Below, one piece after another: positions 12,601-23,122 of a stretch of 64,000 nucleotides of DNA. The position numbers and the translations under genes were made by a program. The DNA comes from Hysterangium stoloniferum (Eukaryota; Basidiomycota; Agaricomycetes; Hysterangiales; Hysterangiaceae), in assembly GCA_015178975.1 (NCBI GenBank), contig WHVD01000016.1:930001-994000 (forward strand), written 5' to 3'. How positions within the stretch are numbered: position 1 is the stretch's first letter; every line of letters starts with the position of its first letter. A model generated the notes under the pieces. That model searched no databases and was not told where the DNA came from. It was given only the letters and a program-made list of their open reading frames with translations.

Positions 12601-13481
12601 TCGTGCTAAAACTTCCGGCACGTTCAGGCTAATAACAGCTGAAGTCACACCTCTGACAATCGTACCAATAGGTTGGAATGATCGAGGAAAGAAAGAATAG
12701 TTATATATGAAGGTGCTGACGGAATTTGACGTCGATCTAGTGTCACAATGTTGGTTTTTGATCGATTACCCTACCTTTAAATCACATAATCGTTGATGAT
12801 GTTAGCTGCCAAAGCTGTCTTGATAGAGCTGATAAAGTTGAGAAGTCATAATCGCTCTGTGTGGGGAGTCAAGAAGAATTATAAAACGTTACGAGGACGA
12901 AAAGTGGCAATCACCTAAACAATACATTTAAAGGAAGGTCTTGGGGTCACAAGTATGTGTTGGGGTGAGGGCACGCCAAAGAAGGGAAACCTGCCTTGCT
13001 CGTCCTCCGTTCTTTCCTCTTCCCTTACTCGGATAGCAAGTGCGCCTCCAGTAATGTCTTCAGCGACAGGTCTCGAGAGAGCCCAGGGAGACATAATAGA
13101 GAGTAGCATTTCGTTGAATTCTGTAATATAAAGCGCAGAAACGATAAACGGCCGCCAGTAGCAATTATCGGGATCAAGGGATGAGTCTCAAAACGTATGA
13201 GCATGAGAGCTCAACATAAAAAAAATTTGCAACACGTTCACTTAATCTGATGATTATTGTGACTAGCTCACGAGACATACCTGGCTCAAATTCTCCGAGT
13301 TTTGCCATTCGTCATCAAAGAGCTGCGATAACTGACTAAACGTCCAGGAGCTCGAAAGATTTGTTGAAGGCTTCTTTTCTTCAATGTTTCCTTCTTTCTT
13401 TTTTCTTTTTTTTTTTTTTAGTGCCGAAGAAACGGATAGCGTATGAAGAATATTCACTGCTGAGGCAGGAGTGGAAGACAT
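9699..13481 (-). pseudogene. Agaricomycete-type membrane protein, copy 2, with nonsense mutation
   Basis: Copy 2 of the multi-exon membrane-protein gene, start at 13481 (MSSTPASAVNILHTLS) and stop at 9699. It keeps a lysine-rich first exon leading to SSSWTFSQLSQLFDDEWQN, the low-complexity exon, the WW-like HPEGQPYF exon, the YYFLHHGENVIFWLE segment (11570-11295), LYTDAWRKCVDHLCKNW (10741-10556), and the C-terminal helices. In the low-complexity exon a TGA at 12119-12121 stands where copy 1 has CGA (5047-5049), splitting the exon into 12484-12119 and 12106-11867. Its first exon is in frame, unlike copy 1, so each copy has a different defect. The product would be truncated before the conserved domain. 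Confidence 0.65.
12119..12121 (-). other. CGA-to-TGA nonsense codon in membrane protein copy 2
   Basis: On the minus strand the sequence reads CATAAGGAATGACGCC where copy 1 (5041-5056) reads CATAAGGAACGACGCC. A single C-to-T change at a CpG turns Arg into stop. The codons either side are otherwise conserved between copies. Confidence 0.85.
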
Positions 13482-13530
13482 GATAGTGAAGTGCAAGTTC
13501 AGGAGCGGTCATCCCTGTATCAGTGTACAA

Positions 13531-13810
13531 TGTCGGAAAAATCCGAAAATCCTGTCGGCCCGGCTAGATGCCGACTTACCTGATGCCGGCTGCTCAGGTC
13601 CTGAACAGGCGTCAAGGTGACTAATCGTGCCTGGTGCACCAAGCATCAGGCCGGCGGTGCTCGGCACACAGCCTGGCTTCCTGCCAAATGGTCACGCAGC
13701 CTGCTAAGGTCACACAGCCTGTCAAGGTACGCAGCCTGGGCCTGCACAGACGCCTGGCAGTCTGACTAAGCCCTGCGCAGACGCTGGCAACCTGCTGTCA
13801 ATGTAGTCAC
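13531..13810. repeat. GC-rich TGTCGG element abutting duplication unit 2
   Basis: Starts TGTCGGAAAAATCCGA exactly where the unit-2 homology stops. It is GC-rich and holds several GCAGCCTG-type short repeats. Its first 60 bases resemble 53175-53228, which abuts the end of the DUF6533 duplication (shared words GTCGGAAAA, CCGACTT/CCGGTTT, ACCTGAT, CCGGCTGC, CAGG). The right end is not defined; I see no coding potential. It may be an LTR or other transposon end. Confidence 0.5.
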
Positions 13811-14234
13811 TGACCCATAGGATTGCGGTCTGGTTGATGTGTTGAATTCATGCTATTGATTAAATAACTCATCTTTGTTTATTTCTGTTTTCAGGCAGGT
13901 CTTATTGCACATTGCCTTTGACATAACAAGTTGAAGTTATTGTTGTCCCCTGTAAGCTTTAGGCACTCATATTAATGTGGTGTTCAACTCTCAAAGCTGT
14001 AAAAATTGTATAATTGCATGATGACTAAATAACAACTGCAAATAGGCTTGATACAGAAATATCCATTCTCTCTAGCACTTGTAGGTTTTAAATTTTCTAT
14101 CTAAACCTTTGTGCAAAGTGGTCAATTGTCACCAATGCCATGCCAATCAGGTTGTGTGTGCTTGCAGCCTATTAATAACAGTATGTTATACTATTAACAA
14201 CAGTGCATTATGCACAACTGTTACAGTGCAAGAA
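13811..14234. other. Unassigned AT-rich stretch
   Basis: No ORF, RNA gene or repeat that I can support. It probably includes 3' flanking sequence of the Plavaka relic that starts at about 14235 on the minus strand. Confidence 0.3.
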
Positions 14235-14318
14235 CATGTCTGCATCAACCATATCATTTAAGTAGTATGTCTCACATATCTGGCCCACCAAATGTTGGGA
14301 TCATGTGGCATGCCTGTA

Positions 14319-15864
14319 TGTTACGACCGGAAATCCCACTGGACTCTGGGCACTAACTTATATGCACCCACGCCCTATACGCACCCATTATCAGCTTACT
14401 GGAATTCCCACCGGACTCCATACGTCAGACTTGTCTACGTTTGACTTCGTTACGTTGTGTTTCAGTCACCGGAAATCCCACCAGACTTCGTCTCTGTCTA
14501 TGTCTGACCTCGTCCCGTGCATCAGTCACCGGACCCCGCTGAGAAAACCCATCACCCCTCTAACAGAGCCCTGTTTCCATTTTAGTCAAATGACCTGTCA
14601 CAATTCGGACTCTGTGTTAAGAACTGAAAACTGACTAATGTCGGTGGCCGACAGGGACCAATCGGAAGGACTTGGCTTCAGCTTATGTGCTGCGCCCTCG
14701 CAAATATCCGTAGGATGTCCTTAAATTTCAGGCGGGTGAAGACCAATCCTAGTGAGTACCTTTCGGCGTGATACCGATCGGAATCGAAGGACAAGTCGAG
14801 CGTCGGGCCTAGGGGTCGGGGCCAGGAGTGGGCGAGCGCACGCGAAGGCGGATGGGGGGATTCTTAGTATGAGACTGATACAGGCGTATGAGGGTATTCT
14901 GAGTCGATATTCTGATTGCCTAGTAACTACAACTACAGCGGGTTCATATACAAGTAACAGGCGTCTGGAAAATACTAATGGGGAGAAGGGCGGAACACGG
15001 TATTAACAATAAGCTTGACTAGGAACGGGAAGTTTATGATTAGTTCAGAGGCCGATGATAACCGAGAGCGGGATTACGATAAAAGGAAATAGTTCAAGGA
15101 CTACAAATATAGATAGACATATGCGAAACATAAGATTGAACAGATCAACATAATAAAGGGGATGTATCAAAGTTTGACCAGACAATACGAGTTGTTTTGA
15201 CGTGGGCGTAAACAGAGTTTGATCTTCGCGAAAACATTTGTCAGCTTCGGGGCCGATGGTTTCCGAGAGGATGACTTGTCGTTGACAAGTGGCGATAACC
15301 TCGGGACCAATAGGGTTGCGACACGGTCGTAACACTCTGCTTCCACTCCATTTCCCGTTATGGTTTATGATTTGTCACTATTCGGACTCCACTCCATTCC
15401 GTCCCATTCCTAACACCAAATTTGGTGTTTACTATTCCCATTTTATGTTTTGCTCATTTCATTTCATCATTACTGGATTCAGTATGACATTCACTCCACA
15501 GTCTATTTAAACTGGCAGATGTTGTACATACAATCCAGTCAGAAAATTGGCTTAGATTCCCCCCAGTAATCTAATACATTTTCTGCTCTAAAACTCCTAC
15601 TTGAATTACACCGCTCACACTAGTCAGAGCCCACGGGCTCCAACACATCTATCTCTCTTACCTACATATCTCGACTCACAACCCACAACCTCCGACCTAC
15701 GACCCCTCGACCCATGACCCCCGCCCAGACTCCCCGGGATTCCCATCTGCCTGTCTGAAATTGGACAACATGATCTAGTGAGGGCGCAGCCTATAAGCTG
15801 AAGCCAAGTCCTACCAGATATTCCGCGGGTTTCTCCAGAGACCCGCCGTGTACGTACCCTAACA
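14319..15864 (+). mobile_element. Solo LTR-C with nested LTR-B
   Basis: LTR-C family copy, starting TGTTACGACCGG and ending CCCTAACA, flanked by the 5-bp TSD CTGTA (14314-14318 and 15865-15869). It is interrupted by a minus-oriented LTR-B at 14615-15334. It lies inside the Plavaka relic: joining the flanks across one TSD gives KYVVQ followed by ACHMIP, as expected for the family. Without the nested copy it is about 820 bp, close to the 841-bp LTR-C at 55264. Confidence 0.88.
14615..15334 (-). mobile_element. Solo LTR-B nested in LTR-C
   Basis: 720-bp LTR of the TE-B family in minus orientation. It begins TGTTAAGAACTG and ends GGTCGTAACA. The TSD CTCTG is present on both sides (14610-14614 and 15335-15339). 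It corresponds over its whole length to the 5' LTR of TE-B at 36485-37206. The exact TSD inside LTR-C proves it is the younger of the two. Confidence 0.88.
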
Positions 15865-16724
15865 CTGTACCACATACTTGAGGAAGATTATACTTCTCCC
15901 CTTCTCCTCAAATACCTGGCAGTTTTTCCAGGGTATTTTTGGCTTCCACCTAGCTTCATTTAGCCACTGGACAACTGCCATGTCCACTGTCTGCCCTGAG
16001 TGCAAGACACAGGAGAATATAAACAGCAGATGAGCATAACTCACTGGGTTTGTGTTGATAATGACACAGTCATATCAAGGGTGGCCATGGAAGGATGGAT
16101 TGCAATGTGCAATATCTCACTCAACCTTCCAGTCTTCAAAAGATGTATAATGGATGTAGATACATTTATGAGGAATAATCTGAAAATGTTGTCAAAGTAA
16201 GTCTAGAAAACCAGATGTCAAATACATACCCTGTATCCTGTTGAAATGACTTCACTTGGAGGAAATATTGTTGAACTACATTGGAGATATCTGCTGTGAG
16301 TGTGTGAAGGAAAGGGTCATTGGGAAACTCTGTAAACAGCTTTGCTGTCATTATGTAATGCTGAGGAGCCCTAAGCTTCCAGTGATTGTTGTCTGTTAGT
16401 GCTATCAGCTCCATGTTGGTTTTGTCCTCTTCATGGTTGTCATCATACAAGGCTTTCAGCTCTTTGAGTTCATTGTCAAATATTTTGACATCCATTGCAA
16501 TATAGCCTAGTGCCTCTTTGTTTGCATCAATGGTAACTATCTGAAGCAAGCTTTAAATAGATGTTTGTTTGGAGTAGTACAGTGTAATACACACCTGTCT
16601 CTCCACATCCTTGTAGTTTGTTTGAAAGTATGCACTTTGGGACTCTTGCTGAAATTCCTCTCCTGTCCTTGTTGTGTAGTTGATAGTTGAACCTTGTTAA
16701 GTTTTCATGGTGCTGTTCCTAGAC

Positions 16725-17253
16725 CGTATAACTTTCCGTTTGTCTGAGTGAGGTGGCAGTACTCATTGTAAATGGATAAGGACTAAACAAATACAAATAG
16801 ACCTTATATAATCCAAAATATGTGGTGAATTCCCAACCACAGTGACCTGAGCCCTAGGAGGGTGTTTATAATTACTATAATATCAAATATTTATTAATAA
16901 AAGCCTTATTTTTACAAAACTCCATCTTTAAATAGTGACATATCCTCTGAGAGTATTATATTGTTAACCACCAATCATAAGAAACAATTCTTCATATTAC
17001 ATCCTAAATAATTCAGAGTCAATTAATAGAACCTATTGTATATGGTTTTCCAAGTTATGTAAATACTTGCTAATACTTTTGTTGTTAATTTGTTTTTTAA
17101 AAACTAAACTGTAGTTATTCCCTAGTAAAATATGTGAGATGTTCATTGGAAAATTTTCATTCTATGGCCTTCTTTATTAAGTGAAACCACCTATATATTC
17201 TAGGTATGTTGAATCAAGTAGAAATCTGTTTAGATTGACAGATCCATTCTGAA
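16725..17253. other. AT-rich stretch within the Plavaka relic
   Basis: Strongly AT-rich with no supported coding sequence. It sits between the FQTNYKDVERQ exon and the LTR-D insertion, so it is either a degenerate part of the Plavaka gene or another unidentified insertion. Confidence 0.35.
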
Positions 17254-17797
17254 TGTTACGACCTGTTCCCGGATGTTTTAATATCCGACTTCCGACCTCC
17301 GACTACAGAACATCATAGTTACCATATCTTCCGCATTCTTCCCTTGTTCCGCATTTGGTAATTTGTCTGTTGACAAGTATTCACTCGTTCATCTATTATA
17401 TTCCCGTTTCGGAATATTATCTCCCCAATATGTCTTATTGTATTCCCGTTTTAGAAATACTCCTATTTCCGTCTTATTATGGTCTTAGTTTATAGTACAA
17501 TAACGAGAAGACTTATATTAGTTTCCGCGAATTTGTACTTTACTTCTGATCTGATATCAACTTAGTTTCTTATTCCCTCTTCTGTCTTTCTGTATGCTCG
17601 ATATTCAGAACTTTTTGGAACTCTGAATATCCGTATCTTCCATTGTAAGTCTCTCCTCTGAAATTAAGGACTTTGAGTGTTTGCGTAGAGGTGCAGCACA
17701 TAAGCTGAAGCCAATGTCCTGACCCTATCCGATAGTTTCCGACTTCCCGGTGACTTTCTGATAGTTCCGGAATAAGTTCCCGACACGGCACTTAACA
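17254..17797 (+). mobile_element. Solo LTR-D
   Basis: 544-bp LTR from TGTTACGACCTG to GCACTTAACA. TSD CTGAA on both sides (17249-17253, 17798-17802). It differs from LTR-B and LTR-C over most of its length but shares their internal block GCAGC-N-CATAAGCTGAAGCCAA about 110 bp before the 3' end. No internal region is present, so it arose by LTR-LTR recombination. Confidence 0.82.
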
Positions 17798-17802
17798 CTG
17801 AA

Positions 17803-18105
17803 TAATACATATGTATTTAGAGGTGCCAATGATATACATATGCATGGAATGGACTATCTAAAGGTATCTATTTTTTAAAAGTATTAGTGTTTCAAACTAC
17901 TAATTTTTTTTATTGTCTACTCGTGTCCAGAAAGATTCATTAGTTTGTAATGTATGAGAGAGTTTAAAACTTTTTAAAAGTTTTAAAAACCAAATTATGT
18001 TTGAATCACATCTCAGATGTTTAAATGACCTTTAGAGTATATTAGAATTTGGTATACTTAATAGTTTTCAGATATCCTCCCTAATACTCATGATCCCTTG
18101 CTAAC
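17803..18105. other. AT-rich stretch between LTR-D and LTR-B
   Basis: About 300 AT-rich bases with runs of A and T. I see no gene, RNA or repeat in it. Confidence 0.35.
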
Positions 18106-18826
18106 TGTTACGACTGTGTTGCAACCCTTCACACGCCGACGGTCCCCGATGGTATATCGTAGTTATACGTCTTCAACAAGACGAGATCTCGGAAGCCATT
18201 GGACCCCTGATGCTGATGTATGCCTTCCGGTCAATCAAACCCGACTACGCCTTTCTGTCTGGTTATGCTTTGATATGTCCTTTTCATTATGTTGATCCGT
18301 CCCATCCTATGTTTCACATATGTCTATCTATATTTGTATTCCTCGAATTATTTCCTTTTATCGTAATTTCCATTCTCAGTTATCATCGGCCTCCGAACTA
18401 ATCATAAACTTCCCATTCCTAGTCAAGCTTAATGCTAATACCGTTTTCCACCCTTCTCCCCATTAGTATTTTCTAGACGCCTGTTACTTGTATATGAACC
18501 CGCTGTAGTTGTAGTTACCAGGTAATCGGAATATTGACTCAGAATACCCTCATACGTCTGCAACAGTCTCATACTAAGAATTCCCTTATCCACCTTCGCG
18601 TGCGCTCGCCCACTCTCGGCCCCGACCCCTTGGCCCGACACCTGACTTGTCCTTCGGTTCTGATCGGTATCTTGCCGAAAGGTTCTTCTTAGGATTAGTC
18701 TTTGCCTGTCCGAAATCTAAGGACAACCTACGGATATTTGTGAGGGCACAGCACATAAGCTGAAGCCAAGTCCTTCCGATCGGTCCCCGTCGGCCACCAA
18801 CATTAGTCAGTTTTTAGTTCTTAACA
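18106..18826 (+). mobile_element. Solo LTR-B
   Basis: 721-bp plus-oriented LTR of the TE-B family, starting TGTTACGACTGTG and ending GTTCTTAACA, with TSD CTAAC (18101-18105 and 18827-18831). It matches the 14615-15334 copy in inverse orientation and the TE-B 5' LTR. The repeated solo state in this window points to active unequal or intra-element recombination. Confidence 0.88.
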
Positions 18827-18831
18827 CTAAC

Positions 18832-19299
18832 CCAAATCCCAGAAAAGTCAACAAACCTTTGTGTATATTGCCTTGACTTTGTGTGATTATATCACATTGC
18901 ATTTTGTCCTTGTCGGAGTTTGAAATGTCATGTGAATATCATGTGATCTCTCACTGGCTGACAAATTTTATTTTATTAAAACAAAAAAGAATAAAATTCG
19001 TCTTTACTTAGATCTGACTCAAAAAATATGAAATAAATTGAAAGAATTTAATTTAATTCTGAAGAATATTTATACAAAGTTTTGTAAGTGATATAAATAC
19101 ATTTTAATTCAAATTCTCAATTCTTTTGTTTTTTGAGGGGAAATTAAGGGAAAAATCACTAAAATACATAACACTTTCCCATACTCCCTATTAGATAACA
19201 TGTTGGTGGCAAACTTATTATATAAGCCCAGGAAAAACACATACTTCACAGTATGTCTTATACTCAGCTAAAGCAACTTGCATTCTGTTCAATTGCCGT
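18832..19299. other. Unassigned AT-rich stretch
   Basis: AT-rich, non-coding to the eye. It directly flanks the small gag-only LTR element and would have been continuous with 21044 onward before that insertion. Confidence 0.35.
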
Positions 19300-19304
19300 G
19301 TGGT

Positions 19305-19475
19305 TGTAAGCCTGGCACTCCAGGCATACTACAGCGGACCTTTAACTACATTAGATAACACCCTGTTTTTCCTGTACACCTGTCATAGCTGTTCTGCTCT
19401 GAACAATATAGCATGGTCCTCTCAACTTGTGTGACCTGTGGACACCCAGTGAGGCTGATTGATGACAGCCTTACA
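19305..19475 (+). repeat. 5' LTR of the gag-only element
   Basis: 171-bp direct repeat from TGTAAGCCTGG to GACAGCCTTACA. It is unusually short for an LTR. No clear tRNA primer-binding site (TGG start) follows directly; instead there is a T-rich run. Confidence 0.82.
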
Positions 19476-19645
19476 CTTTTTTTTTGAGACTGGCCCTTTT
19501 ATTCTTTCTGCTTCACTCTTTCACCCTGGAGGTCAACCAGCCCACCCGCTTCACCTGAAAAACAGCAGCCACACATCACATTCCTATTCTAGGTCCCCTA
19601 GACTTCACCACACACCCCTGCAGGTCCCCAATCAAACCTGACGAT

Positions 19646-20671
19646 GTGCTGTCATCTGACGAAGAATTACCTGCATTTCTTGGTACTTTCCCATGCCTGT
19701 CCAATTGCCCATTGCTCCGTGCGGCACTAAACAAGAAGACTTTTACCCAGCCTCATCACTCAGTAGAATCCATGGCTTCGAGGATAATACCCCCTTTCCT
19801 TGGCCCCCTGACTCCAACAGCACTTGAGGCTTGGCTTGGCCAGTGTGAGGATGGATTTGCCATCCATGCATCCACCAAGACAGACAAGACACCTACACTC
19901 AATGTCACTACACAAATCTGTCTAACCGGTATGCAGTTACTGGAGCCAACAATGGCAACATGGTGGAGTGGTGGAAGGAAAGATTTTTTAAAGCTACCAT
20001 CATGGGAATTGTTTGAGGTGAAGGTTAAGGAGAGGTTTATGCCAAAGGGTTACAAGATGCTTGCACTGTGGTCATTCTTCCTCTGTGAACAGGGCAAGCT
20101 TCAATTCCTTGATTATGCTGCTGCCCTTGCAGAAACCTGGAATGCAGTTGGTATTTCTGTTATTTCAACCCATATCTACAAGTGCCAACTTCTATTCCAT
20201 TCTCATCACATCCTCCTCCTTTGTATCATGGCCATGCCAGAATTCAACATAGACACTATTGGATTCGATGATCTTGTTTCACTGCTCTCTATGCAATGGA
20301 AGAGCCTCATTGCCGAAGGTGTGTCTGGGCGAATATCTACTCGTTCTGCATACTCCCAGCCCCTGGCCTCTGTTGTCCCTGTCCCAACCACAGCAACTCC
20401 TCGCATGGCACTGCCTTGTTTTACAGATGCAGAGAGAACACACCTCACTGACCTTGGAGGATGCTGGAAGTGCCAAAAGGTTCCCACAGATGAAGGCTGG
20501 ACTGACCACATCAGCCGAATGTGCCCTGGAGATGCAACACTCAGCATCTTACCTGGTCATGACTTTGTCCCTGTCAAAAATGAGATTGCCGGGTTTGCCC
20601 TTACTGACAATAATAGAGAAGATCAACCAGACAGGGTATATCAGGATGTTGACACCAATTCTGACTATTAA
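19646..20671 (+). CDS. Gag-like protein of the gag-only LTR element
   Basis: Single ORF of up to 341 residues; an internal start at 19772 (MASRIIPPFLGP) is equally possible. The central part, residues about 50-200, has the layout of the retrotransposon Gag superfamily (PLTPTALEAWLGQCEDGF, then MATWWSGGRKDFLKLPSWELFEVKVKERFMP, then FLDYAAALAETWNAVG). The C-terminal part has a zinc-knuckle-like CWKCQKVPTDEGWTDHISRMC, with wider spacing than the canonical CX2CX4HX4C. The tail is acidic. It would package the element's RNA. The ORF is open across its length although the LTRs have diverged, which hints that the protein was maintained. Confidence 0.68.
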   Translation: MLSSDEELPAFLGTFPCLSNCPLLRAALNKKTFTQPHHSVESMASRIIPPFLGPLTPTALEAWLGQCEDGFAIHASTKTDKTPTLNVTTQICLTGMQLLEPTMATWWSGGRKDFLKLPSWELFEVKVKERFMPKGYKMLALWSFFLCEQGKLQFLDYAAALAETWNAVGISVISTHIYKCQLLFHSHHILLLCIMAMPEFNIDTIGFDDLVSLLSMQWKSLIAEGVSGRISTRSAYSQPLASVVPVPTTATPRMALPCFTDAERTHLTDLGGCWKCQKVPTDEGWTDHISRMCPGDATLSILPGHDFVPVKNEIAGFALTDNNREDQPDRVYQDVDTNSDY

Positions 20672-20867
20672 CCATTATCCCTGCCAAATTTGTTTCAACC
20701 TCAGTTTATTTCACCCCCGGCTGCCTCAAACTTCCGTCACCACTGTGAATCATAGAATGCGGGCCAATCACAGATGCTGCCAGACTTGAATGCCATTTTT
20801 GCCAAAGATAAACTCTACTTCAGTGAGGTAATTTGGAGTTGTGAAAAAGTTTTTGTTTGGGAAGGAG

Positions 20868-21038
20868 TGTAAGCCTGGTGCTCCAGGCATACTACAGTGG
20901 ACCTTTAACTACAGTAGATAACACCCTGTTTTTCCTGTACACCTGTCATGGCTGTTCTGCTCTGAACAATATAGCATGGTCCTCTCAACTTGTGTGACCC
21001 ACAGACACCCAGTGAGGCTGATTGACGACAGCCTTACA
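20868..21038 (+). repeat. 3' LTR of the gag-only element
   Basis: 171-bp partner of the repeat at 19305-19475, same ends (TGTAAG...CTTACA). Differences are mostly C/T and G/A changes. Followed directly by the TSD GTGGT. Confidence 0.82.
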
Positions 21039-22288
21039 GTGGTGATCATATGCAAGCCTGCAAACATCTGAAATATTCAAGGCATGAATGAAAGATGACT
21101 TGGGTGGTGTAAGGGGACAAGTCATTCACACTTTATATCCCAGATTAGTATCCCCCAGATTATGCTCTATTGTCTATTCCACTTTATTACCTCCCCATTA
21201 CAGGACACCTTATTCTTTATAGGGTACATTGAACTGATATATGAGGGCGCTTAAGGCATGGGAAAATACACTGCGTGCTGTATAGCTGACGTGTCACACC
21301 TGGTAGAGTTTCCTTAGACTTTTCTCTTTGGATTTCCTCTACTAGGTGAGTAGATAGTTATCTTGTATTTAGTCATTTATATATTTCTTTGGATTTCCTC
21401 TACTAGTGTGATATCCACTCCTAGGGTTGCCCTTACAGGTGGAAACAATTGGACAATGCATGGAAGTGTTGTCTGAAACATTATCGAGATAAAAATACCA
21501 GATGGGATTAAGCCCACCTTCAAAATATCCCAAAATGTGTTGCCATCAGAAAAATCAACTGTGATAACATTCCGAACAATCTTCAAACCAGACCAACTGG
21601 GAACCTGAGATATGCTACATGCCAATGCCAGTTGGTTGAATTGAATTGAATGAAACAACTTACAATTCTGAAAAATTTCCCCCTTGCTTCATGTTACATA
21701 ACACTTCAACCATCTTTGGAAAGAGATGGCCTCCCCATTTTCCCAAATCATCTGAGTGAAGAGTGTCATAGGAAACTGCAGAGTATGGATCTGAGTTGGC
21801 AATGGTCCAAAAGGCATTCTACATAAAGTGTTGTTCATAACAACTTAAAATTTAATAATTCAGAATATTCCTCACATCCACTATGTGAAGACCATTATCC
21901 CAGAGAATTTCCTCAGTCTTCTTTTTGCTTCTTGCAGTTCTTGCCTCCTGTATGACATCTAACATTGTCTGTGTCGTGTGAAGGGGGAACACCTTTTTTG
22001 GCTTGGTGAGTTCATCTTTATGAACAAAGCACTGAGGACAAGGATGAAGAGCTGAAGCTCCCCATGTAGCACAAGTGCATGCTGCTTCTTCACCATCAAC
22101 AGATTGGATTACGATACCAGTTGTGAGAACCCACTGAATATAATCAGAGCAAGTGACAGTTTCACCATACTCTGAAGGGTTTTGGAGTGGTTTGAAAGCA
22201 ATTGTCAGCACCTTATGATAGATAGATCACTTAAAAAATGCAAAGGCAGCTCTCTGTACTTCTGTCCGAGATTTGGGATCATATGGAT

Positions 22289-23122
22289 TGTTAGGATACA
22301 CACACAGGCCGGGTTTCCGGAGAAACCCGCGGGATATCCAGTAGGACTTGGCTTCAGCTTATAGGCTGCGCCCTCGCTAGATCGTGTTGTCCAATTTCAA
22401 ACGGATGGACGGGGATCCCGGGGAGCCCAGGCGGGGTTCGTGGGTTGTAGGTCGTAAGTCGGGTCGTGGGTTGTAAGTCGGAGGTCGTGGGTCGTGAGTC
22501 GAGTTGGTTGAGAGAGATAGATGTGCCGGAGCCCGTGGGCTCCGACTAGTGCGAGCGATGTGAATCGAGTAAGGTTTTAGAGCGGAAAATATTATTAGAT
22601 TACTGGGGGGAATCTAAGCTAATTTTCTGACTGGATTGTATGTACAACATCTGCCAGTTTATATAGACCGTGGAATGCATGACATACCGAATCCAGTAAT
22701 AATGAGACGAAATGAGCAAAAACATAAAACGGGAATAGTAAACACCAAATTGGTGTTAGGAACGGGACGGAACGGAGCGGAGTCCAAATCGTGACAAAGC
22801 ATAACCCATAACGGGAAACGGAGCGGGAGCGGAGTCCTAAATCGTGACAGGTCATTTGACTAAAACGGGAATGGGGCTCGATTAGAGCGGTGACGGGATT
22901 CTGAGCGGGTCCGGTGACTGATGCGTGGGACGAAGACGGACATAGACAGAGACGGGGTCCGGGGGAAGTCTGGTGACTGATATGTGTCTTAATGAGGTCG
23001 AACGTAACGAGTCTTGACGTAACGGAGTCCGGGCGGGAAATCCTATAAACAGACGATTGGTGCTTGTAGCGCGGCGTACGAGTTAGTGCCCGGAGTCCGG
23101 CGGGATTTGTCCGGTCGTAACA
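22289..23122 (-). mobile_element. Solo LTR-C in the Plavaka relic
   Basis: 834-bp minus-oriented LTR-C, reading TGTTAGGATACACAC at its left end and GGTCGTAACA at its right end, with TSD TGGAT (22284-22288 and 23123-23127). It lies between the FLMMPVV exon and the exon reading NPYDPKSRTEVQRAAFAFF of the Plavaka gene. Confidence 0.9.

Larger units (their letters stand above)
7361..13530. repeat. Segmental duplication, unit 2
   Basis: Second unit of the tandem duplication, colinear with 1-6440 and same orientation. The offset drifts from 7360 to about 7090 because of the 289-bp deletion at 8136 and other indels. Its right edge at 13530 is abrupt and is followed at once by a GC-rich element starting TGTCGG. 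Confidence 0.93.
19305..21038 (+). mobile_element. Complete gag-only LTR element (TR-GAG-like)
   Basis: A 1734-bp element with two 171-bp direct repeats, each starting TGTAAG and ending CTTACA, and an exact TSD GTGGT at 19300-19304 and 21039-21043. The only internal ORF is a Gag-like protein; no protease, reverse transcriptase or integrase is present and there is no room for them. A purine run GGGAAGGAG (20859-20867) precedes the 3' LTR as a polypurine tract would. This is the architecture of non-autonomous terminal-repeat elements with gag, which must borrow enzymes from another element. By eye the two LTRs differ at about ten of 171 positions, nearly all transitions, so the insertion is not very recent. 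Confidence 0.82.

Noticed and set aside
20259..20789. 176-codon ORF overlapping the gag of the small LTR element
   Set aside because: Out-of-frame shadow of the Gag ORF; Gag has the family motifs and this frame has none.
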